In this document: positions 1 through 8,931 of the stretch, one piece after another
How the letters are laid out: each line of letters starts with the position of its first letter
Numbering within the stretch: the first letter of the stretch is position 1
Origin: Mastigocoleus sp. MO_188.B34
GTDB taxonomy: Bacteria > Cyanobacteriota > Cyanobacteriia > Cyanobacteriales > Nostocaceae
Direction of reading: 5' to 3'
Assembly (NCBI RefSeq): GCF_030065675.1
Contig: NZ_JASJDK010000042.1
Coordinates: 1 to 58,066 of the forward strand
DNA: 58,066 nt
Translations under genes and position numbers: made by a program
The notes under the pieces: model-generated
What the model was told of the DNA's origin: nothing
Databases searched by the model: none
The model's input: only the letters and a program-made list of their open reading frames with translations

Positions 1-1448
1 AGACTTTAACTGTTGGACCAATTTTAGGGTCTGTGACTGGTAATAATGCTCGTATATTTGGTCGTGGTAAATACGAACAATATACTCAAGCCTTATTCAA
101 ATGGTGGAATTCTCTTTTTGATAAAAAACTTCACTATTTTGGCATAGCAAGAATTCGCCCAGGTGGAGAATTAAATTTTCAAAGACCAAATATTTTCAGA
201 ATAAATCCTAATTTCGATATGACTGGGGTAGTAGTTTTCAATAATCTCCTACCCGAAAAAGATTATGAATATCAGATTGGGTGGGTTAAATGCTACCGAA
301 AAAATTTGGAAAATCTTGAAGGAGAAAGATTTGATTGGTCTAATGTTCCAACATATAAATTTAAAACAGCAGCAACAGACTCTGATCGAAATCGTTCATT
401 TATTCTTGGCTCCTGTCGCTATTTACTACGAATATTAGGAAGCTCTTTATTTGATGACCGGGGTGACAAAACTTTTAGATCTATTTTACGGCAAATAGAT
501 TCAGGGGTCGAAACTGACGGATTAATTATGGTTGGCGACCAAATATACGCTGACGATCTTAACTTTATTGCTGCAGACCAAAAAATCCATCAGTTTTTTA
601 AACGTTATCAAGAAGCATTTTCCCAACCATATATCCGCAAATTGATGGCGCAAGTCCCAACCTACATGACCTTGGACGATCATGAAATTGAAGATAATTG
701 GCCGTCCAAAGCCTCAGAAAAAGATTTGGTGACTCTTTTCCCTGTGGCAATTCATGCATATATGACTTATCAACTGAGTCATAGCCCATTATTTGAACTA
801 TCAGAAGATAAAAGTAAGATTACTGGTACACCAACAAAATTTTGGTATACCTTTAACGATGGTTGTTGTGATTTCTTTATTACTGATACTCGAACTGAAC
901 GTTATTTAAGTGATGAGGAAACTGAAAGACAAATCATTAGTAGTCAACAGATGCAGGCAATTAAAACTTGGTTAACTAATGATTCCAGAAGAATAAAATT
1001 TATTGCATCATCAGTCCCATTTTTCCCTGATTCTAAAACAAAAAGTTCTGATAAGTGGAGTGGTTTTTTATCCCAGCGTACCGAATTAATTGACTTTATT
1101 TTCAGGAATAAAATTAAACCAGTTATTTTTCTATCTGGTGATGTTCACTGTTCAATGTCAGCAGAGTTAATATGCCCAGAACAACCTAATTTTAAAATTA
1201 TTTCTGTTGTTTCTTCTGCTTTCTTTTGGCCCTATGCCCATACTCAAGCTAGTAGTTTTCAGTTAGATGGGACATTAAAAACTTATTCGTCCCATTCTTA
1301 TAAATTAGTTAATGTTACCCCTGTTTATTCCAATGATAATTTTACTAGGGTTAGTGTTGAGAAAGAATCCTTAGGTAAAAGTAATTTAAAAGTGGAGGTA
1401 TTTTCTCGGAAAGGAAAACTAATACACACAAAAGAATACGGTTTATAA
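1..1448 (+). CDS. PhoD-like phosphatase (5' end outside window)
   Basis: Metallophosphatase of the PhoD-like family (alkaline phosphatase D superfamily), expected to hydrolyse phosphate mono- or diesters at or outside the membrane. Counting from the GTG at 33, the visible motifs are GSCRY near residue 125, GDQIYADD near 167, DDHEIEDN near 214 and SGDVHCS near 368, which match the metal-binding blocks of the family. The frame stays open from 33 back to base 3, and the upstream codons read LTVGPILGSVTG, which is the usual N-terminal block of this family. The true start therefore lies left of the window and the GTG at 33 is internal. The gene is convergent with the next one, 40 bases away. The substrate cannot be told from sequence; a role in phosphorus scavenging fits the pst operon elsewhere in the window, but they are not linked. 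Confidence 0.85.
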   Translation, partial: TLTVGPILGSVTGNNARIFGRGKYEQYTQALFKWWNSLFDKKLHYFGIARIRPGGELNFQRPNIFRINPNFDMTGVVVFNNLLPEKDYEYQIGWVKCYRKNLENLEGERFDWSNVPTYKFKTAATDSDRNRSFILGSCRYLLRILGSSLFDDRGDKTFRSILRQIDSGVETDGLIMVGDQIYADDLNFIAADQKIHQFFKRYQEAFSQPYIRKLMAQVPTYMTLDDHEIEDNWPSKASEKDLVTLFPVAIHAYMTYQLSHSPLFELSEDKSKITGTPTKFWYTFNDGCCDFFITDTRTERYLSDEETERQIISSQQMQAIKTWLTNDSRRIKFIASSVPFFPDSKTKSSDKWSGFLSQRTELIDFIFRNKIKPVIFLSGDVHCSMSAELICPEQPNFKIISVVSSAFFWPYAHTQASSFQLDGTLKTYSSHSYKLVNVTPVYSNDNFTRVSVEKESLGKSNLKVEVFSRKGKLIHTKEYGL

Positions 1449-1487
1449 TCCTTAAAATATGTGAAGTACAATATAAAAATAAATAAT

Positions 1488-1928
1488 TTAGTTTACTGAG
1501 ATTTGTTCATTAATAGCTTCTAGTTTCTCTTCATTTTGAATTATTTTTTCTTTCAAGTCTTCATTCTCTATTTTTCTTACCTGACTCTGAAATTTTTGTA
1601 TCTCAGGATTCAACTCTTTTAATTCTCGAGTGACTGATGGTTTTGTAGACTTGAGAAGTCTATTATATTTTTGCTGTAATTCTTTATAAGCCTTATCTAT
1701 TTCCTCCAGTTCTTCAACTTTATTTTTTAAGTCCTGATTGATTCTTTGGACGCTATTAATATTTTTGCTAAGATTTATTTTTGAGTTTGCAACTTCAACC
1801 GAAACGCTAGTTGCAAAAATTGATGATACTGTCAAACCTGTTGTAAGCGATAATAATGAGATACTCAAAGAGTACCAAAACACTTTAGGAATACTTGAAA
1901 TATCCATATTTTTCTGGTCTAACCTCAT
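1488..1928 (-). CDS. Membrane-anchored coiled-coil protein, unknown function
   Basis: Hypothetical protein of 146 aa. One hydrophobic segment lies at about residues 17-40 (signal anchor or uncleaved signal), followed by a hydrophilic, Glu/Lys/Gln/Asn-rich helix from about residue 50 to the end with heptad-like Leu/Ile spacing, which predicts a coiled coil. The topology suggests a single-pass protein with its helix in the periplasm. No catalytic motif is visible. It is convergent with the PhoD-like gene and divergent from the glutathionyl-hydroquinone reductase gene, so it is probably a single transcription unit. I do not recognise a family. Hydrophobic start, length and absence of a better overlapping frame support it being a real gene. 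Confidence 0.6.
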   Translation of the reverse strand: MRLDQKNMDISSIPKVFWYSLSISLLSLTTGLTVSSIFATSVSVEVANSKINLSKNINSVQRINQDLKNKVEELEEIDKAYKELQQKYNRLLKSTKPSVTRELKELNPEIQKFQSQVRKIENEDLKEKIIQNEEKLEAINEQISVN

Positions 1929-2087
1929 TCAATTAAGTGTTACACGGTAAATTATAAAACTTACTAAATAATCTGCTAAATAATTTTTGGCACAATTTAC
2001 CTTAGTAAATCTTATGTTTTACAACAGTATGAATGAGATGATTTCCGGGTAAATAAGCATAATAATTAAATTAAAAAACTTTTGTAT

Positions 2088-3158
2088 ATGAACAAACAAA
2101 TCAAAAAAAAAGGTAAGTCTCTCCCATCTGGTTTCATTATCAAACTTGGTAAGTTTGTTTGGACAACCATGTGGAAATTCATGATGTCTAATCTTGCTCC
2201 TCGTAGTAAGACCGGAGCATATGTTCGTCCTGAAAGTCAGTTTAGAAATTTTATTGGTACTACTGATACTAGTACCCTTGATATTGCTACCCTTGATATT
2301 AATAACCCCGAAAATACCTATCCACCAGCAAAAGGGCGTTATCGTCTTTATGTTGGATTAGGATGTCCTTGGGCTCATAGAACTTTAGTTGTAAGAGCAC
2401 TAAAAGGTTTGGAAGATGCAATAGAAGTATCAATAGTATCTCCTTCCCCCGACCAAGGAATTTGGATTTTCCCCCAAGAGGAAGAAGGTTTGCGCACGCT
2501 CCCAGAACTATATAATCTTGGGTCACCAGGTTACCAAGGACGTTGTACCGTTCCAGTGCTATGGGACAAGCAAACTCAAACAATAGTTAACAATGAAAGT
2601 GCAGAGATTATTGTCATCCTAAATTCTCAGTTCAATGATTTTGCTACTAACCCCACATTAGACCTTTATCCAGAACAATTGCGATCGCAAATAGATGAGT
2701 GGAACGAAAAAATCTACCATGCAGTTAATAATGGGGTATATCGTTGTGGATTTGCTCAAACTCAATCAGCCTATGACCAAGCTTGTGATGAGTTATTTAC
2801 AACTTTGGATGAGATTGATGCAGTCTTAGAAACAAATCGATACTTGTGTGGAGAAGAATTAACCCTCGCAGATGTGCGCTTATTTACTACTTTGTTTCGT
2901 TTTGATATTGTGTATTACGGCTTATTCAAGTGTAACCGTCGTCGAATTCTAGACTATCAAAACTTGGGTTCTTATTTGCGCGATCTTTATCAACTTCCCA
3001 AAGTATCAGAAACTTGCGATCTAAATAGTATTAAGCAGGATTACTACGGAAATTTGTTCCCCCTTAACCCAGGTGGGATAATTCCCTCAGGTCCGGATAT
3101 TAGTAATCTTTGGGAACCACACAATCGGGAAAATTTTAGTGAAAAAGTGGTAAGTTAA
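2088..3158 (+). CDS. Glutathionyl-hydroquinone reductase (Xi-class GST, YqjG/ECM4 type)
   Basis: Predicted to reduce glutathionyl-hydroquinones to hydroquinones using GSH, releasing GSSG. The thioredoxin-like half carries GCPWAHRT with the catalytic Cys at about residue 93, the Cys-Pro-Trp-Ala signature of the Xi/Omega-like class (YqjG, ECM4, PcpF). The all-helical GST C-terminal half follows, with the YLCGEELTLADVRLF block. The length (356 aa) is typical. The open frame can be extended to a TTG at 2082, but the ATG at 2088 is the more natural start. Two glutathione-reductase-type genes follow in the same direction (gaps of about 120 bases), which would recycle the GSSG made here. Family assignment is strong; the physiological quinone is unknown. 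Confidence 0.88.
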   Translation: MNKQIKKKGKSLPSGFIIKLGKFVWTTMWKFMMSNLAPRSKTGAYVRPESQFRNFIGTTDTSTLDIATLDINNPENTYPPAKGRYRLYVGLGCPWAHRTLVVRALKGLEDAIEVSIVSPSPDQGIWIFPQEEEGLRTLPELYNLGSPGYQGRCTVPVLWDKQTQTIVNNESAEIIVILNSQFNDFATNPTLDLYPEQLRSQIDEWNEKIYHAVNNGVYRCGFAQTQSAYDQACDELFTTLDEIDAVLETNRYLCGEELTLADVRLFTTLFRFDIVYYGLFKCNRRRILDYQNLGSYLRDLYQLPKVSETCDLNSIKQDYYGNLFPLNPGGIIPSGPDISNLWEPHNRENFSEKVVS

Positions 3159-3277
3159 ATACAAAAATCAAAAACAAAAATCTTCACATTAGATTTGAAT
3201 ATCCCTCCTTAAGATACTCACCTGATACTTAGAGATTTTCTATCCTTAGAGTTGTTGACAAAAAGTACAAAGTAAAT

Positions 3278-4624
3278 ATGGCATTCGATTACGACTTATT
3301 TGTGATTGGTGTTGGATCTGGGGGTGCAGCGGCAGCTAAAACCGCAGCTAAATACGGCATTCGTGTTGGAGTCGCAGAAAAAGAAGCCCTTGGTGGAACA
3401 TGCTTGAATCGTGGCTGTATACCCAAAAAATTTATTGTTTATGCAGCTGACTTCGCCTTGAAAAATCGAATGGCTCATGACTACGGTTGGAGCGGTGGTA
3501 AAAGACATTTTAGTTGGTTGCGTTTTATTAATTCCGCACATCAGCAAATTAAAAGTATCCAGGAATCTTATCAAGAGACACTTCAGAAGGCTGGGATTGA
3601 ATTATTCCGGAGTCAGGCAAAATTTATTGACGAACATACAGTTGAAGTTGACGGACGCAACATTACAGCCGAAAAATTCTTAATTGCGGTGGGTGCGCAA
3701 CCAACAAAACCCCATATTCCAGGTATCGAATATGGCATTACTTCCCGCCAAATTTTTAAGTTACCCCATCTTCCAAAACGTCTTGCAATTGTTGGTGGTG
3801 GTTACATAGGAGTGGAGTTTGCCAGCATGATGAACGCTTTTGGTTGTGAAGTAACTGTAATTGATACCAGTGAAATCATTTTGTCTGGATTCGATAGGGA
3901 CATTCGTCGCCACGTTCAAAATGGATTGAGCAATAGAGGAATCCGTTTTATTCGTAATAGTACGGCAAAAGCAATTAAATTTTGTGAAGACAATTTGTTG
4001 TTAACTATTGCTGGTCATTCCCAAAAAATTATGACCGCAGATAGTGTTCTGATTGCTACCGGTCGCGCTCCCAATACCAGTAATTTAGGTTTGGAAAATG
4101 CAGGAGTTAAATTAGGAGAAAATCAAGAAATCCTAGTTGATGAATATAGTCGTACCACCCAGGAAAATATTTATGCTGTGGGGGACTGTACAGATCGCTT
4201 GCAATTAACCCCTGTAGCCAAAGCAGAAGCAACGGCTTTTGTTAAAACAGTCTTTGGTAATCAGCCCCAAACCGTGAATTATGAACATGTCCCTTCTGCT
4301 GTTTTTACCCGTCCGGAAGCAGCAAGTATAGGAATGAGCGAGGAAAAAGCCAGAGAAAAATTTGGTGATTCCATCAAATGCTACCAAACTAAGTTTCAGC
4401 CCTTGATATCTCAGTTAACAATTAAAGATGAACAAGCTTTAATGAAGTTAGTGGTAGAAGGAGAATCCGAGCGAGTTTTAGGCGCTCATATGGTAGGAGA
4501 ACATGCTGCTGATATTATTCAAAGTTTAGGCGTTGCTATTCGTAAAGGTATTACCAAACAAGATTTAGATGATACCATTGCCATTCATCCCACTACCGCA
4601 GAAGAATTTCTCACGTTAAATTAA
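3278..4624 (+). CDS. Glutathione reductase-like disulfide oxidoreductase, divergent paralogue
   Basis: FAD-dependent pyridine nucleotide-disulfide oxidoreductase (448 aa), class I, close to glutathione reductase. It has the FAD-binding GVGSGGAAAA at the N-terminus, the redox pair in GGTCLNRGCIPKK (Cys42, Cys47), the second Rossmann motif GGGYIGVEFA, the ATGRAPN block, the FAD GD block (AVGDCTD) and the C-terminal HPTTAEEF with the catalytic His/Glu. Unlike the adjacent gor, the loop after the second Rossmann motif reads VIDTSEIILSGFD: an acidic Asp196 replaces the neutral residue and the Arg/Lys that bind the NADPH 2'-phosphate are Thr, Ser and Ser. This predicts NADH preference (inference). 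It lies between the hydroquinone reductase gene and gor. It could be a GR of altered coenzyme use or act on another low-molecular-weight disulfide. Confidence 0.82.
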   Translation: MAFDYDLFVIGVGSGGAAAAKTAAKYGIRVGVAEKEALGGTCLNRGCIPKKFIVYAADFALKNRMAHDYGWSGGKRHFSWLRFINSAHQQIKSIQESYQETLQKAGIELFRSQAKFIDEHTVEVDGRNITAEKFLIAVGAQPTKPHIPGIEYGITSRQIFKLPHLPKRLAIVGGGYIGVEFASMMNAFGCEVTVIDTSEIILSGFDRDIRRHVQNGLSNRGIRFIRNSTAKAIKFCEDNLLLTIAGHSQKIMTADSVLIATGRAPNTSNLGLENAGVKLGENQEILVDEYSRTTQENIYAVGDCTDRLQLTPVAKAEATAFVKTVFGNQPQTVNYEHVPSAVFTRPEAASIGMSEEKAREKFGDSIKCYQTKFQPLISQLTIKDEQALMKLVVEGESERVLGAHMVGEHAADIIQSLGVAIRKGITKQDLDDTIAIHPTTAEEFLTLN

Positions 4625-4740
4625 ATTGAGGATGAAAATGACAAGGTTAGAGTAAATAAATACGTTTGTATTATTTATTCTTTATCTTCGGTAATTCCTC
4701 TAGGATTTAATAATTACAAGAGATACTCATTTTTAAGTAT

Positions 4741-6120
4741 ATGTCATACGACTACGACCTATTTGTGATTGGTGCTGGTTCTGGTGGTTTAGCAGCTTCC
4801 AAACGTGCTGCGAGTTATGGAGCAAAGGTAGCGATCGCTGAAAACGATCTAGTAGGTGGAACTTGTGTAATTCGCGGTTGTGTTCCTAAAAAGTTAATGG
4901 TCTATGGTTCTCATTTTCCTTCTTTATTTGAGAGTGCTGCTGGTTATGGTTGGAAAGTCGGTGATGTAGAACTTGACTGGGAAAAATTCATTACTTCTAT
5001 AGATAACGAAGTTAAACGACTTTCGCGATTACATATTAGTTTTTTGGAAAAAGCGGGTGTCGAACTAATTACAGGTCGTGCTAGCCTGATCGACCCCCAT
5101 ACAGTAGAAGTAGATGGGCGTAAATTTACAGCTGATAAAATTTTAATTGCAGTTGGTGGACGTCCTATTAAACCAGATTTACCTGGTATGGAACACGGTA
5201 TCACCTCGAGAGAAATCTTTTATCTCAAAGAAAAACCAAAGCATATTGCCATAATTGGTGCGGGTTACATTGGTACCGAGTTTGCTTGTATTATGCGTGG
5301 TTTGGGTTGTGAAGTTACCCAAATTATTCGCAAAGATAAGATACTCAAGGGTTTTGATGTGGATATCCGCAATAATATTCAAGAGGGAATGATTAACCAT
5401 GGTATCCGCCTCATTACAAATACTGTGGTTGAATCCGTAGAGAAAGTATCGACAGGCTTAAAACTAAATTTATCTGGGGAAACAAAAGAAACGATCGCTG
5501 CTGACGTATTTTTAGTTGCAACCGGTCGCGCTCCAAATGTCGATGGATTGGGTCTAGAAAATGCAGGTGTTGAACTGGTCGATAGTTCTGTTGAAGGTCC
5601 AGGATATGGCACTATAGATGCAATCAAAGTCAATGAATACAGTCAAACGACACAAGCCAATATTTATGCTGTCGGTGATGTAACTGAAAGAATTAACTTG
5701 ACTCCGGTAGCAATTGGTGAAGGTCGAGCATTTTCTGACAGTGAATTTGGTAATAACCGTCGAATATTCAGTCATGACAAAGTAGCTACAGCAGTCTTCT
5801 CCACACCGGAAGCAGCAACGGTAGGTATGACGGAAGCACAAGCTAAGGAAAAATTTGGAGAAAATGGCGTCAAAATTTACCGCAGTCGCTTCCGTCCAAT
5901 GTTTTATACTTTGCCAGATCAACAGGAAAGGACAATGATGAAGCTGATAGTCCATGCCGAAAATGACGAGGTTTTGGGCGCGCATATGGTCGGTGACTAC
6001 GCTGCGGAGATTGTTCAAGGTGTAGCGATCGCAGTGAAAATGGGAGCAACAAAGAAAGATTTTGATGCTACCGTTGGTATTCACCCCTCATCAGCAGAAG
6101 AATTTGTCACAATGCGATGA
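4741..6120 (+). CDS. gor: Glutathione reductase (NADPH type)
   Basis: Reduces GSSG to GSH with NADPH; cytoplasmic flavoprotein dimer. The 459 aa contain the FAD Rossmann motif GAGSGGLAAS, the redox-active pair in GGTCVIRGCVPKK (Cys42, Cys47), the second nucleotide motif GAGYIGTEFA followed by QIIRKDKILKGFD, and HPSSAEEF at the C-terminus with the catalytic His-Glu pair. Arg197 and Lys198 with Lys203 can contact the 2'-phosphate of NADPH; the GXGXXG motif and Lys in place of the second Arg are, as I recall, features reported for cyanobacterial GR. It is the last gene of a three-gene glutathione cassette and lies about 115 bases after its divergent paralogue. The ATG at 4741 gives the standard N-terminus. 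Confidence 0.93.
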   Translation: MSYDYDLFVIGAGSGGLAASKRAASYGAKVAIAENDLVGGTCVIRGCVPKKLMVYGSHFPSLFESAAGYGWKVGDVELDWEKFITSIDNEVKRLSRLHISFLEKAGVELITGRASLIDPHTVEVDGRKFTADKILIAVGGRPIKPDLPGMEHGITSREIFYLKEKPKHIAIIGAGYIGTEFACIMRGLGCEVTQIIRKDKILKGFDVDIRNNIQEGMINHGIRLITNTVVESVEKVSTGLKLNLSGETKETIAADVFLVATGRAPNVDGLGLENAGVELVDSSVEGPGYGTIDAIKVNEYSQTTQANIYAVGDVTERINLTPVAIGEGRAFSDSEFGNNRRIFSHDKVATAVFSTPEAATVGMTEAQAKEKFGENGVKIYRSRFRPMFYTLPDQQERTMMKLIVHAENDEVLGAHMVGDYAAEIVQGVAIAVKMGATKKDFDATVGIHPSSAEEFVTMR

Positions 6121-6169
6121 TTTAAGGAATTTTCACAATAGAGGTTTCACAATAATATACCTTTTATTA

Positions 6170-6189
6170 GGGCGCACCGCCGTGCGCCC
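6170..6189. repeat. Perfect GC-rich hairpin after gor
   Basis: GGGCGCAC, loop CGCC, GTGCGCCC: an 8-bp perfect stem with a 4-base loop, 50 bases after the gor stop codon. No T-run follows, so it is more likely a dispersed palindromic repeat or mRNA 3' stabiliser than a classical terminator. Confidence 0.6.
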
Positions 6190-6247
6190 CCTACAGGCAA
6201 AAATAATGATTCGTATAACTTGCGACAACTCTTAGGAAATTTACTTA

Positions 6248-6275
6248 TTCCCCGTTCCCTATTCCCTGTTCCCTG
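6248..6275. repeat. STRR-type tandem heptamer, 4 copies
   Basis: Four consecutive heptamers of the form TTCCCYR (TTCCCCG, TTCCCTA, TTCCCTG, TTCCCTG). It ends 9 bases before the TTG that opens the esterase frame, so it would lie in that gene's leader. Confidence 0.85.
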
Positions 6276-6284
6276 AATAAAAAA

Positions 6285-6941
6285 TTGCAATATATCTACC
6301 TTCATGGCTTTGCATCTAGTCCGAACTCTAACAAAGCCCGTTACATAGAACAACACTTCGCAGAGAATAAAATTAATTTGAGAATTCCCGATCTAAATAA
6401 TAATGATTTTTCTCATTTAACAATTACGCGACAAGTAAAGCAAGTTACCGCATATTTCGACAATGTAGAGTTACCTGTAACTTTAATTGGTTTCAGTTTA
6501 GGGGGATTAACTGCAGTTCATTTGGGAGAAAAACACCCAATAGTGAAGCGCTTGATATTACTCGCTCCAGCTTTTGGATTTTTATCCCATTGGTTAGCAA
6601 AACTCGGAGAAGAAAAAATACAGCGTTGGAAGCAGGAAAAATATTTAATGGTTTATCACTACAGGGAAAAACGGGAACTACCTTTGAGTTATGAGTTTCT
6701 TAAAGATGCAACCCAATATTCAGAAGAAATATTAAAACGTCCCATTCCAACTTTAATTTTGCATGGGAAAAATGATGAGGTTATTCCCATTGAAGCTAGT
6801 CGTGATTTTGCTCGTCAACGTCCTTGGGTTAAATTAGTTGAGCTTGATAGCGACCATAGTTTAGGTGATGTGCTTCCTCAAATATGGCAGGAAATTCAAA
6901 GTTTTTGCTGGAATTATTTTGAATTTAAATTTGAAACCTAA
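6285..6941 (+). CDS. YqiA-like alpha/beta-hydrolase (UPF0227 esterase family)
   Basis: Small alpha/beta-hydrolase of 218 aa, probably a cytoplasmic esterase. It opens with YIYLHGFASSPNS, the start block of the YqiA family. The nucleophile elbow is GFSLGG (about residue 70), an acidic residue lies in LILHGKNDEVIP (about residue 160), and the catalytic His is in DSDHSLGD (about residue 189). The frame has no ATG near the 5' end; the TTG at 6285 gives exactly the family N-terminus and is the best start. No clear Shine-Dalgarno sequence is seen, and an STRR heptamer array lies just upstream. Substrate unknown. It follows gor on the same strand but the 165-base spacer with a hairpin argues for separate transcription. 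Confidence 0.78.
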   Translation: MQYIYLHGFASSPNSNKARYIEQHFAENKINLRIPDLNNNDFSHLTITRQVKQVTAYFDNVELPVTLIGFSLGGLTAVHLGEKHPIVKRLILLAPAFGFLSHWLAKLGEEKIQRWKQEKYLMVYHYREKRELPLSYEFLKDATQYSEEILKRPIPTLILHGKNDEVIPIEASRDFARQRPWVKLVELDSDHSLGDVLPQIWQEIQSFCWNYFEFKFET

Positions 6942-7183
6942 CTCAAACTTAGGAATGTAGATTAAATAAAGTACAAAAGTAGGGTGTTGTTAGCATCGCG
7001 TAACGCACCATTCCAAATTTCAGAGTTGCAGTTTATTAAATTCTCATTCCTTAAATTTAAACTTGAGCTTGAGTTCGAGCGGAAAATGCATATATTACTA
7101 GTAATGAATCTTGCGAAACTCGGTTTAGCAATATAGCATCGAAGTTAATATTCAATTTTTGTATCTACTGCTCGTTTACTCTT

Positions 7184-8344
7184 ATGCTTCCCTTTATTCG
7201 TTCCGATTTAGCTAAGTTCAGCGCTTACAAACCTCATCCTGGTAGCAATACAGCAGAACCCGTTGCTACGCAGCTTGACCGTTTGGATACCAATGAAAGT
7301 CCCTACGACTTACCAGTTGAATTGAAACAAAAATTAGCTTCTGACTACGAACGGATAATTGAAACTAATCGCTACCCTGACGGTGGACACGAACAACTTA
7401 AGAACGCGATCGCAGGATATGTAAATGAGTCTGCATCTCTTTCCCCAAATACTTGGACTGCGAATAATATCTCTGTTGGTAATGGTTCTGATGAATTAAT
7501 CCGCTCCATCTTAATTGCAACTTGCTTGGGAGAAGGTTCAATATTAGTTGCAAATCCCACATTTTCCATGTATGGAATTACTGCTAAAACCCTTGGTATT
7601 CCTGTAGTAGAGGTAGGGAGAAATCAAGAAAACTTTGAAATAGACTTAACATCAGCACAAGCAGCTATAGAAAAAACTCAAAATCCACCAATCCGAGTAA
7701 TTTTTGTCGTTCATCCTAACTCTCCTACAGCTAATCCTTTAACTAAAGCAGAAATAGACTGGTTAAAAAAAATACCTGACAATATTTTAGTAGTAATCGA
7801 TGAAGCTTACTTTGAATTCTGTCAGCATAGCTTAGTTAGTGAATTGCAAAATCACTCTAATTGGATAATATTACGCACATTTTCCAAAGCTTTTCGGTTA
7901 GCATCGATGCGAGTTGGATATTGCGTAGCTAATTCAAATTTAATTGCGATTCTGGAAAAAGTTCGTCTACCTTACAATCTTCCTAGCTTTTCGATTGCAG
8001 CAGCTTCAATTGCAATACTAAACCGTCACATTCTATTAGAAACTATTTCCCAAACTATCTCAGAGCGGATAAAATTTATTGAGACTTTCTCTACATATCC
8101 AGAATTAAAAATTTGGCAAAGTTCAACTAATTTCGTTTTTCTAAAACTCCAGCAAGACTTGCTTAATCCCGAAAAAAAAGACTTCGTAACTCTTACTCAA
8201 AAACTAAAAGACAACGGTACTCTTGTCAGACAAATTAGTGGTGGGCTAAGAATTACTATTGGAACTCCAGAAGAAAATATCCGAACAATAAAAAGATTAA
8301 AAACTGTTTTAAACAGTCTTTATCCCCAAGTTACTGCTAAATAA
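7184..8344 (+). CDS. hisC: Histidinol-phosphate aminotransferase
   Basis: PLP enzyme that converts imidazole acetol phosphate and glutamate to histidinol phosphate in histidine synthesis. The 386 aa start with [14 protein letters not shown], a typical HisC opening. Visible blocks are [11 protein letters not shown], the GNGSDELI block (about residue 103), [10 protein letters not shown] (about 176), VIDEAYFEF with the PLP-contacting Asp and Tyr (about 205), and [15 protein letters not shown] with the Schiff-base Lys235. Length and domain plan are complete. It is monocistronic here (no his neighbours), which is normal in cyanobacteria. It is convergent with the 184-aa unknown gene, 32 bases away. 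Confidence 0.92.
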   Translation: MLPFIRSDLAKFSAYKPHPGSNTAEPVATQLDRLDTNESPYDLPVELKQKLASDYERIIETNRYPDGGHEQLKNAIAGYVNESASLSPNTWTANNISVGNGSDELIRSILIATCLGEGSILVANPTFSMYGITAKTLGIPVVEVGRNQENFEIDLTSAQAAIEKTQNPPIRVIFVVHPNSPTANPLTKAEIDWLKKIPDNILVVIDEAYFEFCQHSLVSELQNHSNWIILRTFSKAFRLASMRVGYCVANSNLIAILEKVRLPYNLPSFSIAAASIAILNRHILLETISQTISERIKFIETFSTYPELKIWQSSTNFVFLKLQQDLLNPEKKDFVTLTQKLKDNGTLVRQISGGLRITIGTPEENIRTIKRLKTVLNSLYPQVTAK

Positions 8345-8376
8345 TTAGACTTAAGACTTAGATGAAATAATTAAAA

Positions 8377-8931
8377 TTAATAATCAGAAACACCTGTTTT
8401 TTGGGAAGCCAAACCTCTAACTTTTATCACAGTTTGTGGTAAGACCCCGACTAACATTGCAAAAGCTTCTGATGGTAACTCAGATACAATATCAACTGGA
8501 AAATATTCTTCAAACTGGTCGAGAATCTTTTGTACTCTTTGCTGTGGAACAGAATTTTCTGTAATTTGCTTAATCAATCTCACCCATTGACGCCTAATCA
8601 AATAAGCTTTTTGGCGTTCTTCGTGGGATTCGGGAGTTAATAAAGAAAGATTTCCTATTGGTAGTAAACCATAACAATCTAAGTCATAATTACCACCAAC
8701 AACAGCACCAGGACCTGCAAACTCTGCGTGGTAACGCTTGAATAAAATTAATCCATTTCTTCTGCGACTATTTACCATCAGCACTTTACCACTGCGCAGA
8801 GTCGTAAGTAGGTCAGAACATTCTTCTCGCTCTCTTTCGTCAGGGATAACAATACACTCAAATAATCTAGTGTTAGGGTAATAAGTAGATACCATAGAAT
8901 TTTGATAGCGTAGGCGCTTTTCGCTATCCAT
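8377..8931 (-). CDS. Conserved unknown, possible regulator-like C-terminus
   Basis: 184-aa soluble protein that I do not recognise by name. The N-terminal half contains an EREREECSDLL helix and an NSRRRNGLILFKRY strand-like block. The C-terminal 50 residues (FPVDIVSELPSEAFAMLVGVLPQTVIKVR) look like a helix-turn-helix with the spacing seen in CRP-type winged helices, but the match is weak. There is no signal peptide or membrane segment. The ATG start is reached 910 bases away from the next gene upstream, so a promoter must lie in that long AT-rich spacer. It has the appearance of a cyanobacterium-specific conserved protein; the function is open. Confidence 0.65.
   Translation of the reverse strand: MDSEKRLRYQNSMVSTYYPNTRLFECIVIPDEREREECSDLLTTLRSGKVLMVNSRRRNGLILFKRYHAEFAGPGAVVGGNYDLDCYGLLPIGNLSLLTPESHEERQKAYLIRRQWVRLIKQITENSVPQQRVQKILDQFEEYFPVDIVSELPSEAFAMLVGVLPQTVIKVRGLASQKTGVSDY

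Noticed and set aside
5554-6084. 176-codon minus-strand frame
   Set aside because: It lies wholly antisense to gor, which has complete catalytic motifs; no protein family features in the antisense product.
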